Source: Symsagittifera roscoffensis (Eukaryota; Xenacoelomorpha; Acoela; Convolutidae). Taken from it: a stretch of DNA of 64,000 nt. The first letter of the stretch is position 1. Each line of letters starts with the position of its first letter. Shown piece by piece: positions 44,321-56,857 of this stretch. Location: the NCBI RefSeq assembly GCF_963678635.1, contig NC_087068.1, positions 30,692,318 through 30,756,317 of the forward strand. Reading direction: 5' to 3'. The notes below the pieces were generated by a model. The model was not told the origin of the DNA and did not search any database. It worked only from the letters and a program-made list of their open reading frames with translations. Made by a program: the position numbers and the translations under genes.

Positions 44321-46720
44321 TGGACTCATTGGCACATAAGTTATGTATACAGGTGTCTCAGTTATGTATACAGTTATGTATACAAGTGGTGACAGAAAAT
44401 TTGGGTTTTCAGACAGTTTGGGTTACTGTGCCCCAGACCAAGAACATTCAATGGGATAACATCAACAATCTTATTTCAGATTTTTTAAATTGTTTTTATT
44501 TTTTTTTTTCGGTTTAGATAAACTATTTCTAGATACAACGTTCTAAGGGGAGCTTTAACTGGTTAAACTATCTTTCAATAGTTCTTTTTCAAGACTAAGT
44601 CATTCAGGTTATTTAACTCCTTATGCACTTCTGTCTTTTAGAACTTAACGTTGAACTGAACTTTAGAAATCAAAAGTCAAAACTCGTAAAATCAAATTTG
44701 AGAGCAAACGAATTTTATTTAAATTTCCCGAAAACAGATAAAACCACGTCCTGAAAATCTTCGCTTCTTTCATTTACACTTCAAAATGCTGAAGGATCAA
44801 CGTGCCGAGCTATATGATTGCTAAAATGCTTTAACAAAAATTTTCGTTATCTTGAACAAAATGATAATTTACGGCAAAAATTAGACACAGAGGCGAAGCT
44901 GAGCTTCGCACGACTTGCGATACAACTTTGATTAAAATCAAAACAAAAAATTTGAAAAAAGAAATCACAAAATCGTTTTTGTCAATAAAAAATTGTCAAT
45001 AAAAAAGCGGTCTTAAGCAGTTCTGTCCCCTCTACGGCAGAAGGGCCGGATGCTTGATTGAAGTTGAATTTATAATTACCATGTGGTAACAAAGCCGAAA
45101 ATACCTGAGCAAAAACCTTTCATGGTGAAAAAATCAAAAAATATCTAAGCTAATAAAAATAATTTATGTCCCTTTTCCCCTCAGAGCACACACACGCACA
45201 TATTTTTTTTAGATCCCCGAACGACCCAATAAGAGGCCACTAGATTGAAATTTAAAAAAAAAACGAAACTTATTAACCAGATAAAAAATCTAAGCTAATA
45301 AAAATAATTTTTGTACCTATTCCCCTCAGAGCACACCCACGCATATAATTTTTTTAGATCACCGAACGACGCAATAAGAGGCCACAAGATTGAAGTTTAA
45401 AAAAACCGAAACTTGTTAACCCGATAAAAAAGACAAAAATGAAAAAAAATGTTGGCAAATCGAGTTGGTAAAATTACAACCTGTATAAGAAACAAATTTC
45501 GATTCCACCAAACATAAGCTGACAAAAAATATACCGAATTTTTTTGAACCGGAATAGTTACCGTTTAAAAAACAGGTCCTAGTCAGATTCGAACCCACGA
45601 CCTTTGGCGTCCCATTCGTATTCGTTACCTCGACGCTAAGTGTGTAGGAGACAAAAAGAAATAAGAATTCATTATGAACCAAGGTACCACGAATCCAGAT
45701 GAGTCCTGTGGACAAAGTTGTTTACGGAAAAAAGTCTAGTACCCGATTGCAATACCCTTGCTTATCGCAAGGGTAAACAGTTAGCGTCCAACTCTAGCTC
45801 GAAACTCCAACTACTACTATATCCTCCACTACCATTTACAAAACTTATGTCTATGGTAAGCTAAAGTGAAGGTTAAGCCGCAACACGGACATGCCTTAGC
45901 GGAGGAAGAACTCGATAGAAAATTCGTTACTAGCGGCAATGTCTCAGCACGTGAAAAAATACAGCCAATTAAGTCAACGAACGCTATTATTTTCGGTAAC
46001 GTGGCACGCTTGTATCCCACGATTGGTACGAGCGAAACGTTGCAATTACGGCAACAGCAAAAACAGAAAAGCGATGTTTCACAAAGAAATTAAAACGCGG
46101 TTTGAACCATGGGAAAAGACGTATCGTATCAATGAAGAAGTTCGAGAAGAAACTAAAAAAAATGTAGCCTCATGGATAGAAACAGTACGGGTTAGAGCTA
46201 AAAAAAAATCTTTTTCGCAACAAGAAACAAGAACGAGAGCCATTGATTTTGATCACATAAAATAACACCGACACAACAGTTGCTTGCACAAACAAGAGAA
46301 GGGTGGGTAATACTTTACACAGGAAAAAAGCCAAAGACAAACTGTAAATGACAGAGGCCAAAGCCTTGTTCATCAATAAAACGGTTGATAGCACAAATTT
46401 TGTCATTTAGGTTCACAGAATGGAAAAAAAAGTGGGCGTTCTTGGTAAAAACGGATATGAATTAATAATTATAATAACAAAAATAATGATAATAAATTTC
46501 TTCAGTGCATTACCTTATATGTATAATTTACCTTTATATAACAATTTTATTTGCTGAATGTTGTAACAAAAAATTTTAATTGACTGCTCAATTTATGGTT
46601 TTATAAGCCCTACATTTTTTGTTCAAGCCAAAAAATTAACACAGAGGCGAAGTTGCACTTCGCATACTCAAGCAAAAACATGACCGATAACTCTACAGGG
46701 AAAAACTGAATGAGTAAAAC
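44321..46720. repeat. 2.40-kb tandem duplication, unit 1
   Basis: Followed head-to-tail by 46721-49118 with few differences (poly-T length near 44503/46903, C/G near 46048/48446). Contains two ~150-base tandem sub-copies (about 45150-45260 and 45290-45410), a SINE head and, on the plus strand, a short frame at 45866-46093 not considered coding. Confidence 0.93.
45574..45648 (-). repeat. tRNA-derived SINE head
   Basis: Minus strand: A-box-like TTAGCGTCGAGGTAACG and B-box GGGTTCGAATCT, tRNA-like spacing. Copy at 47974-48048. Confidence 0.7.
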
Positions 46721-49118
46721 TGGACTCATTGGCACATAAGTTATGTATACAGGTGTCTCAGTTATGTATACAGTTATGTATACAAGTGGTGACAGAAAAT
46801 TTGGGTTTTCAGACAGTTTGGGTTACTGTGCCCCAGACCAAGAACATTCAATGGGATAACATCAACAATCTTATTTCAGATTTTTTAAATTGTTTTTATT
46901 TTTTTTTCGGTTTAGATAAACTATTTCTAGATACAACGTTCTAAGGGGAGCTTTAACTGGTTAAACTATCTTTCAATAGTTCTTTTTCAAGACTAAGTCA
47001 TTCAGGTTATTTAACTCCTTATGCACTTCTGTCTTTTAGAACTTAACGTTGAACTGAACTTTAGAAATCAAAAGTCAAAACTCGTAAAATCAAATTTGAG
47101 AGCAAACGAATTTTATTTAAATTTCCCGAAAACAGATAAAACCACGTCCTGAAAATCTTCGCTTCTTTCATTTACACTTCAAAATGCTGAAGGATCAACG
47201 TGCCGAGCTATATGATTGCTAAAATGCTTTAACAAAAATTTTCGTTATCTTGAACAAAATGATAATTTACGGCAAAAATTAGACACAGAGGCGAAGCTGA
47301 GCTTCGCACGACTTGCGATACAACTTTGATTAAAATCAAAACAAAAAATTTGAAAAACGAAATCACAAAATCGTTTTTGTCAATAAAAAATTGTCAATAA
47401 AAAAGCGGTTTTAAGCAGTTCTGTCCCCTCTACGGCAGAAGGGCCGGATGCTTGATTGAAGTTGAATTTATAATTACCATGTGGTAACAAAGCCGAAAAT
47501 ACCTGAGCAAAAACCTTTCATGGTGAAAAAATCAAAAAATATCTAAGCTAATAAAAATAATTTATGTCCCTTTTCCCCTCAGAGCACACACACGCACATA
47601 TTTTTTTTAGATCCCCGAACGACCCAATAAGAGGCCACTAGATTGAAATTTAAAAAAAAAACGAAACTTATTAACCAGATAAAAAATCTAAGCTAATAAA
47701 AATAATTTTTGTACCTATTCCCCTCAGAGCACACCCAGGCATATAATTTTTTTAGATCACCGAACGACGCAATAAGAGGCCACAAGATTGAAGTTTAAAA
47801 AACCGAAACTTGTTAACCCGATAAAAAAGACAAAAATGAAAAAAAAATGTTGGCAAATCGAGTTGGTAAAATTACAACCTGTATAAAAAACAAATTTCGA
47901 TTCCACCAAACATAAGCTGACAAAAAATATACCGAATTTTTTTGAACCGGAATAGTTACCGTTTAAAAAACAGGTCCTAGTCAGATTCAAACCCACGACC
48001 TTTGGCGTCCCATTCGTATTCGTTACCTCGACGCTAAGTGTGTAGGAGACAAAAAGAAATAAGAATTCATTATGAACCAAGGTACCACGAATCCAGATGA
48101 GTCCTGTGGACAAAGTTGTTTACGGAAAAAAGTCTAGTACCCGATTGCAATACCCTTGCTTATCGCAAGGGTAAACAGTTAGCGTCCAACTCTAGCTCGA
48201 AACTCCAACTACTACTATATCCTCCACTACCATTTACAAAACTTATGTCTATGGTAAGCTAAAGTGAAGGTTAAGCCGCAACACGGACATGCCTTAGCGG
48301 AGGAAGAACTCGATAGAAAATTCGTTACTAGCGGCAATGTCTCAGCACGTGAAAAAATACAGCCAATTAAGTCAACGAACGCTATTATTTTCGGTAACGT
48401 GGCACGCTTGTATCCCACGATTGGTACGAGCGAAACGTTGCAATTAGGGCAACAGCAAAAACAGAAAAGCGATGTTTCACAAAGAAATTAAAACGCGGTT
48501 TGAACCATGGGAAAAGACGTATCGTATCAATGAAGAAGTTCGAGAAGAAACTAAAAAAAATGTAGCCTCATGGATAGAAACAGTACGGGTTAGAGCTAAA
48601 AAAAAATCTTTTTCGCAACAAGAAACAAGAACGAGAGCCATTGATTTTGATCACATAAAATAACACCGACACAACAGTTGCTTGCACAAACAAGAGAAGG
48701 GTGGGTAATACTTTACACAGGAAAAAAGCCAAAGACAAACTGTAAATAACAGAGGCCAAAGCCTTGTTCATCAATAAAACGGTTGATAGCACAAATTTTG
48801 TCATTTAGGTTCACAGAATGGAAAAAAAAGTGGGCGTTCTTGGTAAAAACGGATATGAATTAATAATTATAATAACAAAAATAATGATAATAAATTTCTT
48901 CAGTGCATTACCTTATATGTATAATTTACCTTTATATAACAATTTTATTTGCTGAATGTTGTAACAAAAAATTTTAATTGACTGCTCAATTTATGGTTTT
49001 ATAAGCCCTACATTTTTTGTTCAAGCCAAAAAATTAACACAGAGGCGAAGTTGCACTTCGCATACTCAAGCAAAAACATGACCGATAACTCTACAGGGAA
49101 AAACTGAATGAGTAAAAC
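46721..49118. repeat. 2.40-kb tandem duplication, unit 2
   Basis: Second unit of the head-to-tail duplication. The junction at 46720/46721 falls in TGAGTAAAAC|TGGACTCATT; at 49118 the sequence leaves the repeat into unique intron. Confidence 0.93.
47974..48048 (-). repeat. tRNA-derived SINE head (duplicate)
   Basis: Duplicate of 45574-45648 with one change inside the B-box (GGTTTGAATCT). Confidence 0.65.
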
Positions 49119-51953
49119 TTGGAGTTTTCAAACTTTCTTAAGTGACGCACGCCAATTATGACGCATTAGCAGTACCAGTCAATTTCAAAAAAAATTTACC
49201 AACTAACAAGCCTCAATTTATAGAGCAGTCTATGGAGCAGTAATAACATGAAAAAATTTTAAAAAAAATGAAAAATGATTTTTTTTTATTTGAGATTTTT
49301 TGTGAAAATCATCCCCCTACACGCCATATTAAGTACCGAGTGATACATTTCGCTCCAAGTAACAAATCAATAACGGCAAATAAGCTTCCTTCAATCAATT
49401 TGGAACGATTTCTACGACGGATTAAATCTCCGCTTACGCGTTAATAGCGCGAAATATATCGCGCGTTAATTGTCCCAAATTGGCCAAAATGGCCTTTTTT
49501 TTGAACTCCCATAACTTGACGAAAAATGATTACAGGGGAAATATCTTTCCAGATCTAATCTCAGGCCAACAATAATTTTTCAAGGATATAAAAAAAATCC
49601 CGTCAAAAATGGCTAGTTAAAAAGTCGAAATTTGTCTGAAGAAAAAAAATTACCCCGAGCACAAATACTCCGTTACTTTCGTTACGAAAGTCGGAACAAA
49701 AAAAACCTGATTTAAAATCCTAAGCATTGGCTGTACTTAATAGCTAGTTTTTGGATCAAAATGAACACATTTTATCGCAACAATATTTGGAAAAAATGGA
49801 AAATGGAAAAAACGATATTTAATACTATAACACAAGCATTGCTTGTGTAATTATCACACAATTAAGATTCTAATAAATAGCAGCTAGACAACAAGTTTCC
49901 GGAGCCGGAAAACTGAAAAATCAAGGTTCAACAAAAATAGTCAACAAATTTTCTTAAAACGAACTGTTGGAGCAGCACCGACCTACTTTTTTGCCCGCAA
50001 ATTTGAATTTTATTATATCCATCTATATCAATTTTTGTTAACCGAGGTTTAGCATACTTGATTGCTTCGTTCATGAACTAATACACTACGCCACTTTCTA
50101 AACTAAAAGCTGGGAAAACGTTTTTTGCTGTTTTGCTATCGAAAAGTGAATGCTGAGAAAAAACTTCAAAAACTGCGTTTGAAAACTTTGAAACTGAATT
50201 TTTCAAGCTAAACCATCAAAAACAAAAAATGAACACAAACACATAATCTTAGCAAACAGAAATAAATGTCTTTATATTCATCAAAACTTATATCAATAAC
50301 TTCTCACCAAGAACAAAAATATCAAAACATTGCGTAATAATAGTTGGAAAAGTCTCAATGAACGCATGTAAACAAAAAAATTAAAACTTTCGAATTTCGA
50401 AGAAAAACCATCCTAAATTTCTTTGAATTACATGCATTGATGGTAATTGGCATAATTTTCTTTAAGTAAAATGATTTAGAGAAAACTGGTTCGTTAGTGT
50501 AACTACACAGGGAGACCAAAAAACAAAAAGAGGCTCGAAGTAGTGTTACTCTAACGCAGGCAACAGAAACAATTTCTAAATAGTGTTTTCAATTAATTAG
50601 TGCAAAATAAACATACACATAGACGAAGCTGCTGTACAGCAAAGTTTTGATCTCCTTGATTTGAAAGAGAAAAGCTGCAGTGAACGAACAGTTTGCTCAG
50701 CGAAAAAAATCCTACTGCTCGTAACTCAATACAGCTCAAAAAAACTTAAGTAATGGAGCTTCAGATACGTCAAAAAGATAAATACAAAAAAAGATAAATA
50801 CAAAAATCGATTTGAAAATAAAAAAACTGATACTACGCACCCGGATTTCGAACCAACAGTCACCATTGTTCACCCTTCAATAAACTACTTTCGCGTTAAT
50901 TTTATTCTTAGGGATCAGTAGCAGAATAACGCATAAACTTCGCGCAATCCGTGCACTAAATTATGCCGCTTCCGTTAAAACAAGTGCACTGATCATATAA
51001 TACTACGCTCACTTAGGTACGAAAAAAATCTTGATTGCCGTTTACAACATCCAGGAATTGATTCGCAAAATATCTCGACAAAGAACAGTTTGAATATACC
51101 TTTGAGAAAAAGCACTTTGAATAAGCATTTTCAGTTTTTTTTAATTGACACAATTCCATAAAACAGATGGAACAATGACGGTAAATCTAGAAAAGATATC
51201 ATTAGTTTATCAATTATATTAACTATTAACACGAATAATTAGTCATTAATCATGACACCAGAACGTGAACAGAACTGAGGAGAGATAAAAGAAAGATATG
51301 ACTCACGCTGACCAATCGGGTGTTTCGTCGCTGTTTAAACCAAAGAAAGAGAGAACTTACACACTATTTTCCAATTAAAATTAATGAATAAAAGGTATAA
51401 ATGGGAAAAACACATGTTTTAGATTTTCATGCTGAATATCTGGTAATAATATGCTATCAATTTCATCGAGAATGTTGATTCCTAACGAGGTATTTAAAAC
51501 TTTGAACCCATTTGTAATATCACAGAAAGATGTTGGATACCAGATATATCTATCGTTTTAATGCTAGAATAACCAGCCGAATTAGCTTTAAGCCCATAAA
51601 ACATCTGAGTAAATATAAAAAAAACAGCATTGATTAGCATTGAACAATTTTTTTTAAAAGACCGTGCAGTTTTAATTTTACTAAGACCGTGCAGTTTTAA
51701 TTTTACTAAATTTATATAAAATTATTACACTATTGTATCTTTCCTAATTTCATTTTCGATTTTCTTTTTTGCGTTTAAATTTTTATGGAACTTCACATTT
51801 CCTAATTTTGTGCTAAAATATTAAAGCAAGTTAAATAGATGATTTTTTAAAAATTACTGCGTACTATTCAAGAAACATAGCCAACATACATTTAGAAAAG
51901 AGAGTCAATGAACTAAGTAAACAGAACAAAAATCATTACTAATTTTTGAAAAA
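49119..51953. other. V-ATPase intron, unassigned
   Basis: AT-rich intron. Contains a possible decayed tRNA-like head near 50838-50880, fragments of dispersed repeats (the AATGAACGCA-type word near 50350) and a 25-base direct repeat (CCGTGCAGTTTTAATTTTAC) near 51662-51706. No exon seen. Confidence 0.5.
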
Positions 51954-51954
51954 G

Positions 51955-52054
51955 TGTCAGAGCACACTAAAAGCCTGCAGATCTGGTTTGAAAAAGTGTC
52001 AGAGCACACTAAAAGCCTGCAGATCTGTCAGAGCACACTAAAAGCCTGCAGATC
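51955..52054 (+). repeat. Three direct repeats preceding a palindrome
   Basis: TGTCAGAGCACACTAAAAGC... begins at 51955, 51997 and 52026 (spacings 42 and 29). The third copy is the outer part of the left palindrome arm, so the repeats are tied to the palindrome's origin. Confidence 0.85.
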
Positions 52055-52300
52055 TGGTTTCCAATATATGTGGTTTTTCGTGAGTTGTCAAAAATTCGAA
52101 GACCCGAAGGTGCGTTACACGCTAGTTGTTCTTGAAGTTTTTGCTTTAAAATTTGAAAGTTCACACTTTCAAATTTTAAAGCAAAAACTTCAAGAACAAC
52201 TAGCGTGTAACGCACCTTCGGGTCTTCGAATTTTTGACAACTCACGAAAAACCACATATATTGGAAACCAGATCTGCAGGCTTTTAGTGTGCTCTGACAG
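52025..52300. repeat. Perfect palindrome, 136-bp arms, 4-nt loop
   Basis: Arms 52025-52160 and 52165-52300 are exact reverse complements by inspection around the loop TCAC (52161-52164). Both strands therefore show similar open frames, which are artefacts of symmetry. The right side continues into the ~168-bp satellite, and the arm end shares the satellite's GCTCTGACAGCACCCAA motif. Confidence 0.93.
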
Positions 52301-53330
52301 CACCCAATTACAAGGTTGGTAATTTCAAATTTTATAAGCTTTTTTAATTCCAACTTTCAGTCAAATCCCGAAAACGTCAAATCTCGAGAACTACAAATAT
52401 TCGAGTGGTCATATTTGGAGGCAAGGTTCGCAACCCCTGAGAGTACCCTGACAGCATCCAACTACAGGGTAGAGAATTTCGAAATTTGAAGAAAAAATTA
52501 ATTCAAGTTTTTTGAAAAATTTTGAAAAAAAATCACAAAAAACGCTGTATCTCGAAAACAACACGGATTAGAGCAGTCATAATTGGAGGCAAGGTTCGCA
52601 ACCCCTGAGAGTACTCTGATAGCCCCCAACTACAGGGTAGAAAATTTCAAAATTTGAAGAAAAAAAATTAATTCAAGTTTCCTGAAAATTTTTTGAAAAA
52701 TCACATAAAACGTCATATCTCGAAATATACAAGGATTAGAGCAGTCATAATTGGAGGCAAGGTTCGCAACCCCTGAGAGTACTCTGATAGCCCCCAACTA
52801 CAGGGTTGAGAAATTCAAAATTTGAAGAAAAAATTTAATTCAAGTTTCCTGAAATTTTTTTGAAAAATCACAAAAAACGTCATATCTCAAAAACTACAAG
52901 GATTTGAGCAGTCATAATTGGAGGCAAGGTTCGCAACCCCTGAGAGTACTCTGATAGCCCCCCAACTACAGGGTAGAAAATTTCAAAGTTTGAAGAAAAA
53001 AAATTAATTCAAGTTTCCTGAAAATTTTTTGAAAAATCACATAAAACGTCATATCTCGAAAACTACAAGGATTTGAGCCGTCACATTTGGAGACAAGATT
53101 CACAATCCTTGAGCGTGCTCTGACAGCACCCAACTACAGAGCTGGGAATTTCAAGTTTTGTAAATTATTTTGTAATTCGTGTTTGAAAAAATTTTGAAAA
53201 AAATCACATAAATCGTTGTATCTCGTACACTAAAAGGATTTGAGCATCCTTAATTGGAGGCCAAATTCGCAACCTCTTGGGAAATCCCGACAGCGTCACA
53301 CTATTGGGCTGCTTATTTTACACTTAACAC
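52301..53330. repeat. ~168-bp satellite array, about six units
   Basis: The landmark GGAGGCAAGGTTCGCAACCC recurs at 52417, 52585, 52753, 52920, and in diverged form at 53089 and 53257: spacing 167-169. Each unit has a landmark, TGAGAGTACTCTGATAGC, CAACTACAGGGT, AATTTCAAAATTTGAAG, and CATATCTCGAAAACTACAAG. The middle units are most alike and the outer ones diverged, as expected from unequal exchange. Confidence 0.9.
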
Positions 53331-54069
53331 TCGGTGGAATAACCACTGAATTCAAACAGGAACATCGAAAAAAAATCTTAAGCATTGCAACATACGATAT
53401 AGCTTAAACATGCAAAAATAATACGTTGAAAAGGCTTAAATATGGCGAGATAGTGAAGCCCGCATTTAAATATATAATAGATAATAGATTTATGGCTGAC
53501 ACTTTTTTTGATAAAATTATTCCAATATGAATAAACTGGGTCAAAAGGCAACGTTTAAATTCCGCTGGAAATCTAAGAATTAAATTCCTCTTTCGAAACT
53601 AGAAACTGTTCACAATTTTTTGCGCCATTTCTATGTTCATATTTACGTAACTTTCAGCAGATGAATCTCAATTGAACTCAAAAGTACATTTATACCTAAG
53701 TGCATTCATAAATGCATTAATGTTTGACTGCACATCTGTAGTTATTAGAGCATTTGAAGACTTTTTCCTAAAAAAACACCAAGACCTATATAAGAGTCTT
53801 CACTATGTTCATTACTTTTTAAAAAGAAAACTAAGCAATTGGAGAGCAAGCTGAAAAGTTAGACAAGCCAATTAGACGATCTTCATCTAGCTGCATTTGG
53901 TCGATCGAATAAACTCATATCAAACATGCTATTAAAAAACATAAAACGAGGTTTTAGAAATAGACAACGAAATAAGACTAGATTAATTGAGATGAATTAG
54001 CTGATCAAAGTAATGAAACATGCCTTGAATAAAAACAAAAAAAAACCTTGAATAATAAAACTTATGCTA

Positions 54070-54140
54070 CGTGTCAGACTCAATCCTCCGACCAGAAAAC
54101 TTGGAATCTCGTGTTTTCGTACCTGCGCCGATAGTTAACA
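54070..54140 (-). repeat. tRNA-derived SINE head, decayed
   Basis: Minus strand: GGCGCAGGTACGAAAACACG then a degenerate B-box (GGATTGAGTCT). Same layout as the heads at 55624 and 55806. Confidence 0.45.
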
Positions 54141-55623
54141 CTAGCCACTAATAATGCAGCTACAGATGCTGATAAACTCAATTTATGCAACAAAAACAGT
54201 TTCCTAAGTGCAGCATTGAAACTCCGCCCCGTAAATTCATGTCATTCTAACTATGCCACAAGCTAAACAATCAGCCCCAGACAATCAGCACTAAACCTCA
54301 GTCGCTGTCACTAAACAATCAGCGCTAAACCTCCGCCCAGAGTCTCACGTTATTCCAACTATGCCTAAACAAACAGCAACAAAAGCAGAGAACAGATGCT
54401 ATGAAATGTCTAATGTAGCAAAAAAGTCATCAACTCTTTTATTTGTGAATTTCACATATTGCAAATTGGAAAAAAGTAAATTAATTATTAAACAACGCTC
54501 GCTGGCTTGCATGTGTAAAAAAAGGAACTTATCATAAGCGCTAGCTGTATACAAAAAATTGAAACGGTCTCATGAAAAGAACGTTACCTGAGTAAAAAAA
54601 CAACGCCATAAAAAAGTTTTCCATCCTCTTGAAACATCAACCGTTGACTCTTTCTGAAAAAGCAAAATTAATTTAAAAAATGATTAACCAATTATTTTGA
54701 ACTTAAAAGCTTATCGATCATAACACAACAATCATATTAGAGCAATTTTGTTTCAAACCAATTGTGTCTTTTTAAAACCCCCTTTATTATGAAAAACGAT
54801 ACAGAAAAATTTTCCACAGAGGCGAAGCAGAGCTTCGCGCCACTCTTGATACAATTCAAACATAGCATTAAAAAAATGAGAAACAAAAAAAGTTTAGGTC
54901 CCTCCCGTTACGCAAACACACACATTATTCGCTCATACGACGCAATTTAGGGCCACAAAGCCGATATAATTTAGGCAAAAACCTTTGAAGCTAATTCAAT
55001 TAAAGAAAAACGATAAACGAAATTTCAATAAATCGAAGTTGGTATATTTACGACCAAATAAGGCACTTTTTTAATACAACAGATTTTTAAATTGCAGATA
55101 TGCTCCGAGTAAGTTTGTTGATTTACAAAAGTACGAAAAAAAAATTGGAAAAACAACTAAAATTGGATATCATGTGGCCGAAGTAAGTCATGGAAAAACA
55201 GATTCTAAGTTACCGTGCATTTTCTGATTGCCACAATTTTTCATCTAAAAAATGATAATTGAAAAAATTGGATCATTAGATAATTATATATTCTGCTGCA
55301 AATCAAAAAACTGAAATCACCTTTTCAAACAGATCCTATTTGTCGCGCCACTTGCCCACTATTAGTGAGCGTATATTGCCCTCCTTTCAACACTGGAAAA
55401 TCTACGTTCATGACTTAGATTTCACTCGTTTTTTAATTCACTTCATTAATTAACTCTTCATTGCGATGAGCTAACACGCGAGCCTACACAAAATGCTCAA
55501 ACTTATGTTATTAAACAAAAAGGCCAAGCTGCACTTCGCGAGCAAAAGCGATAACACCGTGAAAGTAGCTCTAAAATAATTAGTGTGAATAAATGAAGAA
55601 AGTGTAAAAATAAGAAAAACACT

Positions 55624-55691
55624 TTGCCGGAACCGAACCACAACCTGGAAATCAAAAGCCTCACGCTCTCGCATCTGCGCCACGGTAGCTT
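55624..55691 (-). repeat. tRNA-derived SINE head
   Basis: Minus strand: CCGTGGCGCAGATGCGAGAG (A-box) and GGTTCGGTTCC (B-box). One of the clearest heads in the window. Confidence 0.7.
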
Positions 55692-55805
55692 AGTTCTATA
55701 CAAACAAAAAGGTAAGAAAACAGCTTCAGTTGCTATTAAATTGTAATTTAAGCAGAAAATTGCCACTAAAAAAAATAAAACTATTGCTGTGCCGTAAAAA
55801 AATAT

Positions 55806-55860
55806 CTCCGACCTAGAAATTAGGAGCTTCATGTTCTCGCATCTGCGCCACGGTTGCTTG
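55806..55860 (-). repeat. tRNA-derived SINE head
   Basis: Minus strand: CCGTGGCGCAGATGCGAGAA, nearly the same A-box as at 55624, with a decayed B-box. The two are 180 bases apart and seem to be adjacent copies. Confidence 0.6.
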
Positions 55861-56107
55861 GACATACACTAACACTAGGCAGGAAAAAAGCAGGTACAGA
55901 TGCGCTCAAATTATCGATGCCTAAAGAGCACTTTTATTTGTGAGTAACGTTGGAAAATTGTACAAGCTCTGCTTTTGTAAAATTTTACAAATTAGGAAAT
56001 CATCTTTTAAAATTCCTAATGGTGCAAGTAATTTAATTCCACAACTCAGTTTGTATAGTTTTTAAATTCTTTTTGCGAAAGTTTTTTCTATAAAACAAAA
56101 AGTGAAA

Positions 56108-56215
56108 TTAAATTACATAGACCGAGAGCAAATGAGAGAAAATGAAATTGACCGAGAGCAAATGAATCAGACCGAGAGCAAATGAAATTTTTACATAGAC
56201 CGAGAGCAAATCATC
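56108..56215 (+). repeat. Four GACCGAGAGCAAAT repeats
   Basis: The word GACCGAGAGCAAAT occurs four times at irregular spacing. The last copy with its flank (56187-56225) is inverted at about 56535-56575 (ATTTGCTCTTGGTCTATGT), forming a fold-back around 56226-56534. Confidence 0.8.
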
Positions 56216-56624
56216 AGAGCTATCATCTATGAAACTATCAAGATTTGGTTTGAAAGGTTTACCAATGGAATCCGGGTATAAAATGCCAGATTTCTTCATC
56301 CGCACTAAGTTTTGCATCGTAGTGAAACTTTTCATGAGTAAAAAAATTTGTTCGTGCAACCTCTCTCAGCGAGAAAATTGAAATCATCATTGTGGAAATT
56401 TTATTTAACTCGGCTGTTTCTTACTTTTTTGAGCGAAGTGAAAAATTTAGTGCAGAAGAGGAAATATGGCATTTGCAGACCTGAATTAACTTGGTAAGTC
56501 ATTGAAACCAATTACTGATAGTTTTAGAGGGTAGCTCTGATCATTTGCTCTTGGTCTATGTAAAAATTTACTGAACTTCGAAAGAAATATTGTCCAAAAT
56601 GGGTACTGAGAAGAAAACAGGCAC

Positions 56625-56813
56625 TTTAGAGAGCTTAATTTTGTCCACTAGTGATTCCTGAAAAAAAAACGATCTAGATATCTGAAAACTCACTTCATTC
56701 AATACTGCTTAACTTTTATTTAATTTTAAGCTAGTATTGAACGAAGTGAATTCTCAGATATCTAGATCGTTTTTTTTCAGGAATCACTAGTGGACAAAAT
56801 TAAGCTCTCTAAA
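56625..56813. repeat. Palindrome, ~81-bp arms, 26-nt loop
   Basis: Left arm 56625-56706, right arm 56733-56813, nearly perfect reverse complements (small indels near the A-run and near CTCA). The loop is AT-rich. Both the loop and the right flank contain AACTTTTATTTAATT, so the right arm looks like a copied inversion of the left. Confidence 0.85.
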
Positions 56814-56857
56814 CTTTTATTTAATTCTGAACACAGAGGCAAAGCTGCGCTTCGCAA

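Larger units (their letters stand above)
42061..45257. repeat. Segmental duplication block B, right copy
   Basis: Right counterpart of 34055-37250, containing three V-ATPase exons in functional context. Overlaps the start of the 2.4-kb tandem duplication at 44321. Confidence 0.92.
53331..56100. other. V-ATPase intron with dispersed repeats
   Basis: Intron sequence. Contains the TATATAAGAGTCTTCACTA repeat near 53786, repeated ACAATCAGC/CTAAACCTC words near 54265-54340, SINE heads, and the hairpin motif near 54815 and 55519. No exon seen. Confidence 0.5.

Noticed and set aside
45866-46265. Short plus-strand frames repeated at 48264-48663
   Set aside because: Present twice only because of the recent 2.4-kb duplication; no domain, no splice context, and inside a V-ATPase intron.
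51954-52353. Open frames on both strands (122 and 114 codons) with nearly the same translation
   Set aside because: They mirror each other because the DNA is a perfect palindrome; there is no splice or composition evidence for coding.
52417-53330. CRISPR-like array
   Set aside because: Units are ~168 bp with the whole unit conserved, not short repeats with unique spacers, and the DNA is eukaryotic.
55624-55691. Genuine tRNA gene
   Set aside because: A and B boxes are present but acceptor-stem pairing and a full cloverleaf are not evident; similar copies nearby indicate a SINE head.
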